From Cryptomeria japonica (Eukaryota; Streptophyta; Pinopsida; Cupressales; Cupressaceae), in NCBI RefSeq assembly GCF_030272615.1, contig NC_081407.1, positions 100,547,897-100,611,896 of the forward strand: 64,000 nt of DNA. Direction: 5' to 3'. Made by a program: the position numbers and the translations under genes. Under the pieces are notes generated by a model. It did no database searches. It saw only the letters and a program-made list of their open reading frames with translations, and was not told the DNA's origin. Every line of letters begins with the position of its first letter. Position 1 is the first letter of the stretch. Positions 21,543 to 33,879 of the stretch are shown one piece after another.

Positions 21543-24500
21543 ATTGATGGTAACACTCATGAGAAAAATCAAAAGTGTTCAAAATAATATCCAAAAATAG
21601 TCTACCAAAATTGTCTTACGAAAACTGTGTGCCAAAAAAAATGTATGCTCCCCCTGAGCAGATGATGTCCTCTCTTTTGACCATTTTTCTCATCTCACTA
21701 CTCCCCCTTTGACATCAATGACAAAGTTTGTCATTCAGTGTCAGTGGAGTCCTGCCGGGATTCTTGTAACCGGTGGGTTACAATCTGAAATATATCTATC
21801 AAGATCAAATTTATACCATTGTTGAATACCTTGCTATCTTTTATTACCTCTTGTGTTCTCTGCATTGTACCGGTGAGTATGTGCATTTTCTCTTCCGGTG
21901 TCTTCAGTATGGGAACCAGAGCCTTAGATATTTCTTTTCTCAAGGAAATAAGGTATTCTAGTCTTGGACTAAGTCTGCATTTCAAGTCCTTTGCCTTATC
22001 CTTTATTCCCTATTTGTCATTCTCTAGTTCCTTGATTTTCTCTTCTTGCTTTGCAATTTTCTTCTCTAACTCCAAAAATGAATCTGATGCTCCTATCAGA
22101 TTGTCAGCAATATTGTTTATCTTCTCTTGTGCTTTGTTGATCTCCTTGTCAACATTCTCTATTAATACATTCATTTTACAATTGTCCCTGTACAGTTTCT
22201 TGAAGTCATAAATTATTTCTCTGTTCCGGTAAAAGGGTATCCATTTCTTCCTGTTCTTCTTCACAATATGCTCAAAGAATTTCTCTTTTTCTTTTATCAT
22301 TCTTTCCTTAATTGTATCCTCATTTATTTGATCAATAGTGCAAGGCCTTCCCCAAACCAAGCCTTGATTAACTTAGTTGACCATGTTTGACCCTATTAAT
22401 AAATGCTTTATAATTCAATAGAATGGATTGTGTTAGACAGATAGATTGGTGAGAAAAGTAATTGAACCAAGTTATAGAGTTATTGCACCTTGTGGTGTAC
22501 ATTTTGATGTGTTATGAATTTGAAATCCTAAAAGATCCATTGATTGGATAATCTTGATTTAACGTATGTCAGCTATGTCTGGATGTAGAACTTATATGTT
22601 TCCATGATTGGATAACATTGATGAATGTTGATGCTTCATTTATACGCTTCATGATATAGAACTCTATATGATTCTAGAATAGGATAAATTGGAGATGATG
22701 TATGTCATTATTGGATTTGCAGGACTTTATTATGATGAAAAAATTAAGATGTATGTTTTATGTCTGGACCAAAATTATGATAATTGCTTATGTGGATTTA
22801 TTTGGATATGAGATATATTGAATTGTTCAAATGTAAATTGTATGCGAAGTGTTTGATGTGTATTTTAATTCATGTGTTTAATATTATACGAGGTTATTGG
22901 AAATTACTAATGTGTATTTGAGTGGTGCATGAAAAGATATCCATGTGACCATGGAAATATTATGGAGAACCAAACCTAGACCTATGTATGTTCGTAAAAC
23001 TAGGGTTTGTCTATCTGGAGAGACAACACCCTGTTTGTGTCGTATTTTATTCGTAATAGTAAATGCTGCATGTGTGTTGAATGTTATTTATTTGATTTAT
23101 TTAAATCCAACAAGAGACAAGATTTCATGTGTAATTTTGTAAAAGTATTTCTTTGTGTCACTTGACACGTGTTGATTTATGTTGGAGTTTTAAAATTTGT
23201 CTCTTGGAAGGAATTGTTTAACTATAGCTTTTTCAATTAAATTTAATGTGATTCCATAATTGCCTTAGGTAGAGAATCTTTGGGGTAGTCAACTTAGGTT
23301 TGACCCGAAAATTAACTTTAGAGGGGTTTAAAAAGGGTTAAATGGACTCCTAGGGGTAGTTTATTAGGGTTTCCTAAAGCCCATAAGGTATACCTAAGGG
23401 TTAGGAGTAATTCTAGGCATGTTTCAACACTCATGTGACCATTTAGACACCCTAAAAAGTGGCTTTTCTAAGTTGTGAGAAAATTGAAATTAGAAGAATT
23501 GAACTAGTTGTAAAACTTCCTTTTCAAATGAGAGTTCCCTTTCTCATTTTACCTTACCTTCCTTTTTAGCTTTTAGAAAACTTGTGAGAACTCTCACAAG
23601 GGGCTTCTTAAGCAAGAATTAGAAAATTAGTGGGTAATCACCCACTCTCCATTTTTGGAGACAAAGGAATTTTGAAAAGAAAAAGATAGATTTGGGATTT
23701 AGAATTTTGGCTAAGGGTAGAAAGAAAAGGCTTGTGGAATTGGGCTACTCATCCTCAACAAAACTAGCATACCTTTGGGTAGTTTAAGGTTGGTTCTATT
23801 TTTCTTATAATGTTTTTTTATTGCATGTTGTTTTGAAAGAAATGCTTGTGTAACAGACTCGTTTTCGTGCATATATTTCTTGGAAATTTATTTGGTGTTT
23901 TGTGCTTATGCAATGTATGTGTTTTGGGAGTAATCAAGACCTCCTACTCTTGGGAGAGAGGAGGGTCTTGTGGGTGGTAGAAGTGACATCCCTCAAGTGA
24001 GAGGCTCTTGTTATGAGAGTGATCACAAGGGATTTTATGTGACCCTTGCTGCATGGCTTGTTTATGCATTGGGGGTCATAAGGAGGGAAATAAGACATGA
24101 ATGCCTTGGGGGGCATAAGGAATATGGGGTTGTTATCCTTGATGTATTTGGTTTGCCATGAGGTGGCTATATGTCTTACCATACTTGCAGTCTCCTCAGG
24201 GTACTTGGTCCACTACCACCTTTGAAAGGACATCACCAATGTGTGGTGCAGTGTAGCCAGGGTTGGGATTGTGTTTGAGTTTGTGTATTCCCTTGTTACT
24301 TTTGTGTTTGCATGTGTGTTACCTGTCTAGGGCTTGGTTCTCCGAGCTTGAGGGTGGCTACTAGTTAGCCTAGGCTGGGAGGTGAGCACTACATGGTCAT
24401 AGTTTTTGATTTAATGCAGGTTGTTGAAAGGAGAGGAAAAGGGCAAGTAGAAGTGGCTGGTTATAATTGGTTGCAGAAAAATATTGAGATATAAAGTATT

Positions 24501-25501
24501 GATATTTTAAGTTGCAAATTTGTAAAGAAAAAACTATATGTTGTGTTATTTGGAAAAAACATGTATTTATTTTGGTTTAAAGTCCCCATATGATAGAAAT
24601 GAGGGACTAGTTTGGGCATTTCACCTATTTTGTATTATTAGCTATATTGTATGCCAAATTTGTTTAGATAAATGCATTATCTCAGTTAATTTGATTATTG
24701 CATAAATGTCAATCTGATTATTGCATAAATGAAAAGATTTTGTTGGATATCAGCTGCATTGTTCTTATAACGTTATTGCTTGCATGTGAGTTTGTTTTGG
24801 AAATAAGAGCTTTGCTTATATCCTTCTGCATATCACCAAGTTTAAAATCAATTGGATCTAGTATAATACTGCTGCTGGTTGTAATTGTTTAATTCTGTCA
24901 TTTTCTTATTGCAGAAAATAAAAATCAGAATTTTATTATAGTTTTTTCTAAAGTTTGATTTTAATAAAATCTAGTTTCATCTAGTCGCTGTTAAATTTGT
25001 TTAACATTTTGTCCTTTCTATAGTTGCTGTTAGCATTATTAAATACTACCATTTGCTATGTATAGAAAATAAAATCTATAGAAACAAATTAAATGAAATA
25101 AATAAGATCCTTGAGTTGCTATTTTTAAGTGATTTAATTCTGCCTTTTACATCATTTTTGCTGAAAGAAAATCAACAACTAAATAACCTATCTATTTCTT
25201 TTTAGCAACTAAGATTTTGATAAAAGGGAAAGAAACACAATGACTTAAATCTCAATATAGCATCAAAACTGTTAAATAAGTTGCAGATTAAAAGCACCTG
25301 TATATTTATTGTATAGAAAATTTATACCCTAGTTACAACATGCATTTATTTTGAAAATAAATATATATATACAATTATATATATATATATATTATATTTT
25401 GAAATAAAAAAATAATAATATTAAACAAACTTTAAAAAGTAAATAAATAAATAAATTATTTTAAGAAATTTCGAGGGCAGGGGGGTCGACCAGGGCTGAA
25501 C

Positions 25502-25629
25502 CCACTATGCATTGCACAGTGGTCGGCGGCGGCGCCCACTGTGCATTGCACAGTGGCCGGCGGGGTCGAGCTCACTGTGCATTCCATAGTGGACGATGAG
25601 GGCCGAAACCACTGTGCATTGCATAGTGG
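25502..25629. repeat. Array of four 21-bp hairpins
   Basis: Copies at 25502-25522, 25536-25556, 25572-25592 and 25609-25629 read CCACTGTGCATTGCACAGTGG or a close variant: arms CCACTGTGC and GCACAGTGG around an ATT loop. Spacing is 34, 36 and 37 bp, with GC-rich spacers (GGTCGGCGGCGG type). The second copy is a perfect inverted repeat; the others carry one to three mismatches. Confidence 0.9.
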
Positions 25630-25874
25630 GTGGCTTCGGCCACGCCATCTCCCAACGTTCGGCCCCTCCCTTGCCATGGCAGCCGCTTCTAGGATCTGGT
25701 TTGGCCCTGCAAATCAAATTTTCAAGCAAGAAAAAAAAAAAAAAACCCTAGCCCGGGTAGGGCTAGGGTAAAACAAAATGTGTTGATAATAATAAGTTTT
25801 TAAAAGAAAATAATAGGAGAGCCTATTTTTATAATGAAAAAAAAGGGGTTAGGGTTGCATGGGCAATACCCTAG

Positions 25875-25883
<9 letters not shown>

Positions 25884-25950
<67 letters not shown>
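25884..25950. repeat. (AT)n microsatellite
   Basis: About 33 uninterrupted AT units within the 4.2-kb insert. Confidence 0.95.
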
Positions 25951-25953
<3 letters not shown>

Positions 25954-28900
25954 ATGTTATGAAATAAATATTAAATGGGGATTAATATTTATTCTTTTTT
26001 TTTATTTGAGAATATTGAGATGTCATAAAATAAATATTAATGGGGTTAATATTTATTTTATTGAGATATTATGAAATTAAATTTTAATGTAGTTAATATT
26101 TAATTGTGAATCTAAATGGTGTGAAATATTTATAAATTGAAATCGGTGGATTATTATAGATTTTTAATTAATTAAATTTAGATGTTTGAAACTAAACCAC
26201 TAGGGAATTTAAATTCTAAATGCAACATAATGGGCTAAAGGGTAAATTTTTAACTCTCCTAGACATAGATGCATGTGATTAAACACTATAGGAAAATATG
26301 CATTGGCATTTATGATCGTTCCTTTTGTTGACCTAGTTTAATTTACTATTTAATTATTGACATGTCGATTGGAGGCATTCTTAAAACTAATCATTAGAAC
26401 TCCGCTTTTATCTTAATATTTCTTATTACTTGAGCTAGTTAACTCTAAACATAGTTAAGACAAACCATGTTGTAGCAAGTTATATTTGTCAATTTAATGA
26501 TTTATAGTTATGTTTTTTATAAAAAAAAAATTTCCATTCTTGCCCTAAAATTTGGGCATGACAAATAGTCAATAGGTTACTGATGATGAACTTAGACAAT
26601 GTGTCTAGTTGTCCTAAAGAATCCTTATTATCAATTGTGTACTTTGGTGCAATCAATTTAAGAATTGGTATTGTATCATCAATAGCCTTATAGGCTTGTG
26701 CATTGCATTCTGTGATCTTCTTTATTGAATCTAATAGGACCTCTGTTACATTAGTAGGTCTAAATTTTGCCATAGTTGTACCAGATGTTTGTCCAACAGT
26801 CTTTACAATAGTCATGCTACTGGTTGTGGTAATTTCCTTGCTTGATTCGACCTCTGGTAGGTCTATCTCAGTTTGCATTTCTACAAACAAAGGTTTTTGC
26901 TTTTAAGTTTGCGTTGGTGGCACTGTCTCTATCTAAACCTATCCTTCAACCTATACCTATTTTGGTTTCTCTATTTGTGACTCAGAAGGTTTCTCTGAGC
27001 TTTTAATTGCCAGTTTCTCAAATGTAATATTTGTTTGTACCTCAGAACTCTCTTTTACCGGTTCTTCAGATGGTTTATCTATTGTATCTATCAGTTCCTT
27101 AGTGGTATCCTCTGTCGGTTTCTCTGCTTGTGAAGGTTTTTCTATGTTCAACTCAACCTCTGTAGCCGGTGACTTAGAAGTCACATTTTCCTCCTTATCC
27201 TCAGTGGTTTCTTTGTCAACCACAACATTAACTTCCTGAGTGTCTATATTTATTGTATACAAAATTTTTGATTCAGGATTTGTATCTTCTACCAGAGTCT
27301 TCATACTCTTTGTGACCGGTTGTCTGTCAGTGGTGTCTACCGGTGGAGTACTGAAAGAGGTGGGGGCATATTGTCAGTTATTTTTAGGCTTGGTGGTCCA
27401 CCTACCTTACCTTTCCCCTTATCTCTGTCCTTTTGATATACTTTGATAATTTTAGGCCTAAGTAATTCTTCCTCTTTTTCTTTTTCCATAAAGAATATAT
27501 CCCATTCATCTGTTGTTTCCTCAGATACTTCATTTACTCTGCCAACCATTAGTACTACATGCCGGTGAGCAGTAGAAAATACTGTCCAATTAGCCTCACT
27601 GATTAATTTGTCTATTTCATCAAGTGAGTTAACTGGATGCACTGCCAGTAATTTTTCAATCTTAATCTTTTTATCCAGTTCAACAATAGCTAGTCTTCTA
27701 TCTTCAAGTCTCCTATACAGAGCATTTGGAATTTCATCAACAATTTGCATCAAAAATTTCTTGTATATATCTAAGTGTAAAATTATGTTGTTCTCTATAC
27801 TTTCCTTATCATCAGCTGATAGTGTATTGTATATTTTGTTTATGTTCTTCATCTTACCATCCTTTGTAATTTCACTAAGAAGTTTGTCTAGAGGAGTAAT
27901 AGTCCGTTTCACCTTTTTCTTCTTAGGAGTCATTTTCTTCACCAGAGGCCTTACTGCATGTTACTTCTGTCTTGTCCTTTTAGGTGTAGGAGAGGGTGTT
28001 GGTGAGGGTTTTCTTTTCCTTTCAACCCTTTTAAATAATGTCCGTATATCACTCTCAGAAGAAGTTCCAACCGGTGAAAGATGAGTTTTCGATTGAGGTG
28101 CTTCCAAATCACTTTCACTTATACTAGTTTAAAACATCTTCCTTGATTGCCTTTGCCTGTCGGGTTCCTTTCCTTAGAGTTGCTTCAACCTTCTTAACCC
28201 TTTTCCTAGATTGAATAGTACTTTCTATTGTTTTAGCACTACCAAACACTTTTTTCTACCGGTTCCTTTGGAGCTTCAAGGAGGGCTTTTGCATAAGTTT
28301 CTATGATGTTGTCATCTGTTTCATAGCCCATTTTAGTTACCCAAATAGTTCTAGGGATAACTGCCTCCGTCCAGATTTCATCTTTCTTGATCACAAAATA
28401 GATTTCTTTCTGATACTTATCCACAATAGCTTGTGACAATCTTACTCTAGTTTTCATTTGAGTCTTCAATGCTTGAAAATACTCATTTAGGGTTTTCTCT
28501 CTGTTCTCTCCCATATTTCTTAGTAAATCTAACAATTGTTTTCCTATCAGTATGTCAAAGCCAAACTCTCTAGCACCAATACCAGGTACTTGTTTGGTTA
28601 TGTACATCATCAAACAAACAAGTAAGTTTCCAAATCTGAATGTTCCTTTCTTATCTCTGTTGATCTTACCGAAATTGTCTATCAACTCATCTTTAAGCCA
28701 TTCACATATATCTATCCTTGCATTATCATTGACCATATCATAGGCACTCTTGATACATAGGCTAGAAACTGAGTTTAACTTGTTTGTATGTGTAGCCTTA
28801 TAACCTAAGATCATACCGATAAATTTGACATTTATATCCTTCACATCGTTTACCCTTAGAGATCTCTTATCAAATGTTGCACCGATTAGGCTTATCATTG

Positions 28901-29677
28901 TGTCATTTGAGACCTTTGTTTTATTTGGTCTGTTACTGGTGGAAGGTAACCCTGTTATAGCTTTTACAACTTCTTTTGTGATTTTATGAATTGAGTCCAA
29001 CTAGAAAAAATCACCATGTACTCTGCTTAACACAATCCTTATGATATCCTTGGGAAAATTTGGGATACTAAGAATTTCAGTAAAACCTAGGGTTTCCATT
29101 TTGTGTTCAGGCTTGACATTTCCAGATTTATCACAAATCATAGACTTATACATATTCTTAATCTCATCATCACCTAATTCCTTAATATGACAATGTATAT
29201 ACATCCTAGGGTCTTCAGCATATACTACTCCCTTAGGAATTTGAGAAAATGCACCTATGTTATCATCTTTGTTTACAATTTTGGGAACCAGTTTGAAAAC
29301 GGGTCTAGGGTGCTTAATGACCTCAACAACAATAGGGTTTGCAATAAATTTAGGAGTGGATGAAGATGCCATAGCTATAAATACCTCAATCTACCTTAGG
29401 GATGAATGCTTTGATGGATTTCTTCACTTCTTCGCTTAGAATGCCTTCGCTCGGGAATTTTTGAGCTCTCGAAGATTTGAATGCTTGGTGAATGAAAAAG
29501 GAGCCAAAATACTTTCTTTATAATGTTATTTTCTCCAACTACCACATTTAATGCTTGCCAGTTAAGTTACAACTTAACTCATTTGCCGGTATAGAAGTAA
29601 TTTCAACTTCTTACCATCAACCGAGGGAATAATAACATGTTTTTCATTTTGTTGCTAAACCCCCAAAGGATTTTTCT

Positions 29678-30817
29678 TCAGTTAGATGAAGAGTCTCCTG
29701 CCGGTGGAGTGTTACTTTGTTCTACCAGTGGAGGAGTATTCCCATCAACATTCAAATTTGACTTTTTGATCCATTGTTTTGAGAATTCTTGCTTTACCTC
29801 TTCAACCTTTTCTTTATCTTTCAAACTAGGACCTTTGTTACTTGCTGGTGATGCCTTACTTCTATAAAATTTTGCAATATGTCCAATTTTGTTACATGCA
29901 TAACAAGTCACATTGTTCTTCTGAATAGCTTTCCCATATCCTATGCTGGTATGTATTCTACATTGATTAGATAAGTGTCCAAATCTTCCACAAATATAAC
30001 ATCTTACATTCATTCTGCAATTCTCTAAATTATGACCAACTTTGTTGCATTTAGAACATTGACCGGTGGGTGTATTAGTATTTTGATAATTTCTAGATCT
30101 ACATTGATTTTCTCTATGACCATACTTGTTACAGTTAAAGCATTTTCCATTAAATTTGTAAGCAGTAGGTTGTCTTACTGATTTGCTATGATCATGATTG
30201 TTTGCAGTACCGAAGCTTTCACCAACTTCAAAGCCAAGGCCATTTGTATCACCATTAGGTTTCTGATTCTTCAGCATGTCACCAAGTTCTTATGAACTTT
30301 TCTTTAATTTCTCCTTGTGTTGATTTGTAGCAGTCAGTTCATTTTCCAAGATTCCTTTCTATCTTGTGAGTTCAGTTCTCTCATTTTGTGTGTGCATTAG
30401 ATCTATCTTCAACATATCATTTTCATAGCTGAGTCTTGTGTTTTCATTTCCAGCATCATTTAGTCTTCTAACCAAGTCTTCTTCATTTTTATTTTTGTCT
30501 TCAATTTCTTTACAGAATCTCATAGTCATATCCTACATCTCGTTCCTTGTTGTACTGATTTCTTGTCTTAGCTTGTTTACCAGATCATTAAGAGTTTCCT
30601 TTTCATTTTCCTCATTTTCCATCTTTTCACAAAGTTCTCTTCTCTTGTTCCTTGCAATAGTAAAATTTTCTTGAAGTGCTTGAATAATATCATGAGCAGC
30701 CTTCAGATCATCATCAAGTTTGATATTCTTCACCTTTTCTGCATCATAGTCTGTAAGAGTTGTTTCCAATTGCTTTCTCAAGTTTTCCATCTCTACCGAT
30801 GACAAGATCTTCCTCAA
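29678..30817 (-). pseudogene. gag-like gene of the nested element (coiled coil + zinc knuckles)
   Basis: On the minus strand from 30817, a heptad-rich coiled coil (MENLRKQLETTLTDYD..., continuing in frame past stops to about 30300) is followed from 30277 by a linker and four CCHC zinc knuckles. These are CFNCNKYGHRENQC, CSKCNKVGHNLENC, CYICGRFGHLSNQC and a fourth whose last cysteine is replaced (CYACNKIGHIAKFY). A Lys/Glu-rich tail ends at 29678. Zinc knuckles bind packaged RNA in gag proteins. The usual N-terminal copia gag domain is absent: the coiled coil begins within about 50 bp of the primer site. At least three stops lie in the coiled-coil part. Four knuckles is more than the one or two usual in copia gag. 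Confidence 0.85.
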
Positions 30818-30847
30818 GCTGTTATACTTTTGAAAATAGAGGACCAG

Positions 30848-30859
30848 GCTCTGATACCA
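30848..30859 (-). promoter_or_regulatory. Primer binding site of the nested element
   Basis: The minus strand reads TGGTATCAGAGC two bases after the 5' LTR. It is the initiator tRNA-Met primer and fixes the orientation of the element. Confidence 0.95.
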
Positions 30860-30861
30860 AT

Positions 30862-31651
30862 TGGTAGGATTCCCAAAGATACTGAGAGGGGGGGTGAGTC
30901 AGTATCTAATCGGTATATAAATTTACTTGACTTAAAACATGAAAAGAATATCAAAATTATGTACCAGTAAACCAGAAATAATGCAGTATCTAAGAATAAC
31001 AACAACAACATGAGAAGCACACCATAACACAGTATTTTAACGAGGAAAACTGGTGTGGTAAAAACTTCGGTGGAATTTGTGACCCACAATATTCTCTTGC
31101 TGGCCAATAAGGGAATATTACTCTTACATTAGGGGCCTACACATGCAGGAAGGCCAAGTGCCTAGAGCTCACTGCTCAATTACAAAAGAAGTCACACTAA
31201 CTTACAAAATTGGATTATACTAATCTAATGTCTTGTACTGCTTCATATTAGCATATGCTATGCCAGGTTCAATACCGGTTTAAGCTCTGCTACATACGTA
31301 AACCCTTAACCAATAATTCACATATTAGGTCTGCATAATTTTGCCTATCACCTTATTGCAAAATGATCTACAATGATCTCATACATATATGATTCATATT
31401 ACAACTCACCATGTCGACTTATAATGATTTTACAATTAATTACAAAATACATGTTAAACAAAATTGAAGTTGGCCAAGGTGCTGGTATCCTTCCTTTCAC
31501 TGCTGGTGTTCTGTATGCCAGTGTAGAGTCAGTCTGTCGGTGCCAGTGCCGGTATCTTTGTCTTGTCGATGTCATATGATTGCAAGGTTGCCATCAATGA
31601 TAAAACCTTCAATCACCTACAATTTCTCATTTGAGTGTGCATTTGCCAATA
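30862..31651 (-). repeat. 5' LTR of the nested element
   Basis: 790 bp, collinear with 20734-21527 with scattered differences. Its outer end has decayed from TG to TA (the plus strand ends GCCAATA instead of GCCAACA). Confidence 0.95.
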
Positions 31652-31656
31652 GATGT

Positions 31657-32053
31657 CTAACCAATTGGTGCAAACTGACAGTTAAGGTCGACATGAAAAT
31701 GTATATGAAGCCAAGAGGAAACTTGAACAAGGTTGTTGTTATGATAATAAGCCATATACTGTGGTGTGTAGCTGAAGTGATCAGAGTGAACATCTATACT
31801 ATGATAACATACTTTATTGTAAAGATTCTTTGCTAAGAATAAAGTGCTCTTGTTGTCGGTGGTGGGTTTTTTCCCAAAAGGGTTTCCCACGTAAATTCAT
31901 GGTGTTTATCTCTATGTATGTTTGAATTCTGACATTGTCTATGTTTAGTATATGCTAATCTTAGTATTCTATAAATTTTTAAAACACACTAGTCTTGTTT
32001 CCCCTACAAATTGACATTAGGGAAGCGTTTTTCTGCATTGTGCTTTCCTTACA
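31657..32053 (+). repeat. 3' LTR of the copia element, right part
   Basis: Resumes the LTR with TCTAACCAATTGGTG, matching 15095-15492. Ends CTTTCCTTACA and is followed by the ATCAT duplication. Confidence 0.95.
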
Positions 32054-32058
32054 ATCAT

Positions 32059-33159
32059 TCCCCTCTCCCCTCTCTCAACATATCTCTATATTGTAGGATT
32101 TTATGATGAACCACGTGATCTAAGAATTATCTACAAGAAAAACATGTATCACACAAAAGAGGAGTCATGATTGATTCTATGCAACCTTGAGAGAGAATTG
32201 ATCCAAAGAGGAATCTGATTTATAATTAGATTAACTTGTAATGAAATTGGATAGTTACAATATATAAATTATTTTATTTTATAGAGAAATAGATGCCCTA
32301 ATCCTAAAATTAGGAGAACTTAGAAGCTAAATTAATCTCAACTACAGCTAAACTAAAGTGAAGTTGTTATAAGCCTAATTAAATAAAAGCTAAAAATCAC
32401 CTAAATTTAATTGTGCCAGTATGATCTTGATATAAAAAAGTGAAGGAAGGATTTCATAATGTTGTTGGATGTTCATGGAATGCCCTAATATAATTTGCAT
32501 GATGTTATATGGTTTGCATGATGATGAATGGTGATTGGAATCTATTTTTTAGGGTAGCTACTTTGGTTCGATTGATTGGTGTTGTCCCTTGGATTGTGAT
32601 AAATTATTTGATGTCTCTGGTTGCTTAAGATTTTGTGTTGTATTGACTTTGGGTCCTACATTGGCATGTGGGGATATGCATTTGGCTAGTTCATTTGGAA
32701 GATATGTTTTTGGGACAACTTGTGGTATGTTGTTTGGTGTATCTACACGTTACCTTGTTACTGACTTTTAGAGGATGAATGATAGTCTATGAATTGTTCT
32801 TATCTACTTGTAAATAAGTGACAAGATTTCTTTAGGTACTCTCTGTCTCTTGGATTGGATCACTCTCATCACAACTATGTTTTGGTAGTTGACTTGTTAA
32901 GTACTATGCTTGTCCTCTATTTTGGTCAACCTAATTGATGTTTGCAATAAAGAAGACTCTATATATAGAAGATCAAGTTGATGTTGATGGTATGATTGTG
33001 TGTGTGTGTGTGATAAAATGTGCAAGTGAGTGAGTAGATGTGTGAGTTGATCAAGGTACAAAAATTAGTTTTGATAAGATGAGTGTGTGATTGTGGAGTT
33101 GGTCACTTCAGACAAAGATTCAAGGACAACTCATGTTTCGAGATTGTCAGAGGTAGTAT
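32059..33159. other. No supported gene
   Basis: AT-rich sequence with a short (GT)n at 32999-33011. An open frame at 32589-32771 has no recognisable features. Confidence 0.4.
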
Positions 33160-33510
33160 TGTTAAAGGCCTACTTATTTCTCATTTATCTATTCATTGTA
33201 TCCTTTTGTAGAGAAGTGATATTCATATTGTAGCTTTGTATCTAGTCCTAGAGTAGAGTGCTCTAGCCTACAAGTCCTTCAAGGAGTAGCACACTTCCGT
33301 GGTAGTGAGACAAACTATATTGTAATCATTTCATATATTATGATTTGAATCTAACTTTATTTTTTCCCTCTTTGGGTTTCCCATATAAATATAGTGTTCT
33401 CATGTACATGGTGTTTCATTTTTTATATCTTTCATTATTATTGATTAGAACATGGTTAAAGAGTTTGTGGATTATTCAGAATGATTCAACCCCCTCTCAA
33501 TCTTGAGTTA
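33160..33510 (+). repeat. Decayed LTR-like remnant
   Basis: Contains CTCTTTGGGTTTCCCATATA near 33369 and ATTCAACCCCCTCTCAATCT near 33483, in the order and orientation of the U5 end of the other LTRs in this window. No primer site follows and the boundaries cannot be set. Confidence 0.35.
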
Positions 33511-33879
33511 TATTTAGAAATAAACACACAAAGAGGAAAAGGTAAATGATAATAGAGAAAATTAAAAAGAGATCATATATGAAAAAAGAAAGCCAAGATA
33601 AAAATAAAAAAAGCATATGAATTCTTAATACTCTAGCCAATAAAATTATGGTAATCATCATCAAAGGTATCATCATGATTCCAACAAGTAACATTAAGTA
33701 CTACATGGATCTCAAGTACATGCCTTTCATAGTTACAAGAATTGATGCTCTTAGAAAAACATTGGAGATAAGTTGAATTGTTCAATTATCCTTTTTTATC
33801 CATTGCTATTACTTCATTAGTGGGTTTTTTGTATAGTAATCATAAATTTACTTAATCATAACATATTTATATACTATCA

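Larger units (their letters stand above)
22378..26564 (-). mobile_element. 4.2-kb insert, probably a giant gypsy-type solo LTR
   Basis: It interrupts the second ORF of the nested element: protein-like sequence stops at about 26566 and resumes at about 22365. The minus strand begins TGTCATGCCCAAATTTTAGG, a common gypsy LTR start, and ends CATGGTCA. Flanks TTAGT (22373-22377) and ATAGT (26565-26569) agree at 4 of 5 positions, so the exact edge may be off by a base. I see no internal LTR pair, primer site or protein domain. It contains GC-rich hairpins at 25502-25629 and an AT microsatellite at 25884-25950. It could instead be a non-autonomous element whose ends I cannot pair. Confidence 0.6.
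21731..29372 (-). pseudogene. Long second ORF of the nested element, split by an insertion
   Basis: Starts at 29372 with MASSSTPKFIANPIVVEV and stays in one frame to 28239, with a single TAG at 29001-29003 where Trp is likely. The N-terminal ~370 residues include GFTEILSIPNFPKDIIRIVL, VHGDFF, then ITKEVVKAITGLP and a hydrophobic FGNLLVCLMMYITKQ segment. This is a pattern like plant 'transposon protein' domains that follow a conserved W/F-x-L pair, but I cannot name it firmly. A Lys-rich linker and helical segment follow at 27942-27337, then a Glu/Thr/Pro-rich part at 27304-26957, then 26890-26566. The frame is cut by the 22378-26564 insert and resumes at 22360 as a coiled coil, ending near 21731. 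No catalytic motif seen. Several frameshifts. Confidence 0.6.
20734..31651 (-). mobile_element. Nested non-autonomous LTR element (gag-bearing, no pol)
   Basis: Inserted in the copia 3' LTR with duplication GATGT (20729-20733 and 31652-31656). On the minus strand the 5' LTR is 31651-30862, followed by a TGGTATCAGAGC primer site. The 3' LTR is 21527-20734, preceded by a GCCAAAGGGGGAGAT tract. Without its own 4.2-kb insert the element is about 6.7 kb. The internal region has a coiled-coil plus zinc-knuckle gag-like frame and a second long frame of unknown type. I see no protease, integrase, reverse transcriptase or RNase H. It would therefore depend on a partner copia element. It fits the description of gag-only terminal-repeat elements (TR-GAG), with an unusual extra gene. 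Confidence 0.93.
14017..32053 (+). mobile_element. Ty1/copia LTR retrotransposon, host of nested insertions
   Basis: Bounded by a perfect 5-bp duplication ATCAT (14012-14016 and 32054-32058). The 5' LTR is 14017-15492 and the interrupted 3' LTR is 19656-20733 plus 31657-32053 (1475 bp in total against 1476 bp). A TGGTATCAGAGC primer site follows the 5' LTR, and a purine tract precedes the 3' LTR. The domain order of gag, protease, integrase, reverse transcriptase, RNase H is copia-type. Removing the nested element restores an element of about 7.1 kb. The coding region has many stops, several of them TGG or CAG turned into TAG, the pattern expected from decay of methylated cytosines. LTR divergence is visible, so the insertion is not recent. 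Confidence 0.97.

Noticed and set aside
22945-23142. Possible small genes in the 4.2-kb insert (also 23970-24161 and 24698-24892)
   Set aside because: No motif, no homologous partner in the window, and a composition matching the surrounding noncoding insert.
25502-25629. Repeats with similar-length spacers suggesting a CRISPR-like array
   Set aside because: Plant nuclear context, only four short copies, related GC-rich spacers, no cas genes. Better read as tandem hairpins in an LTR.
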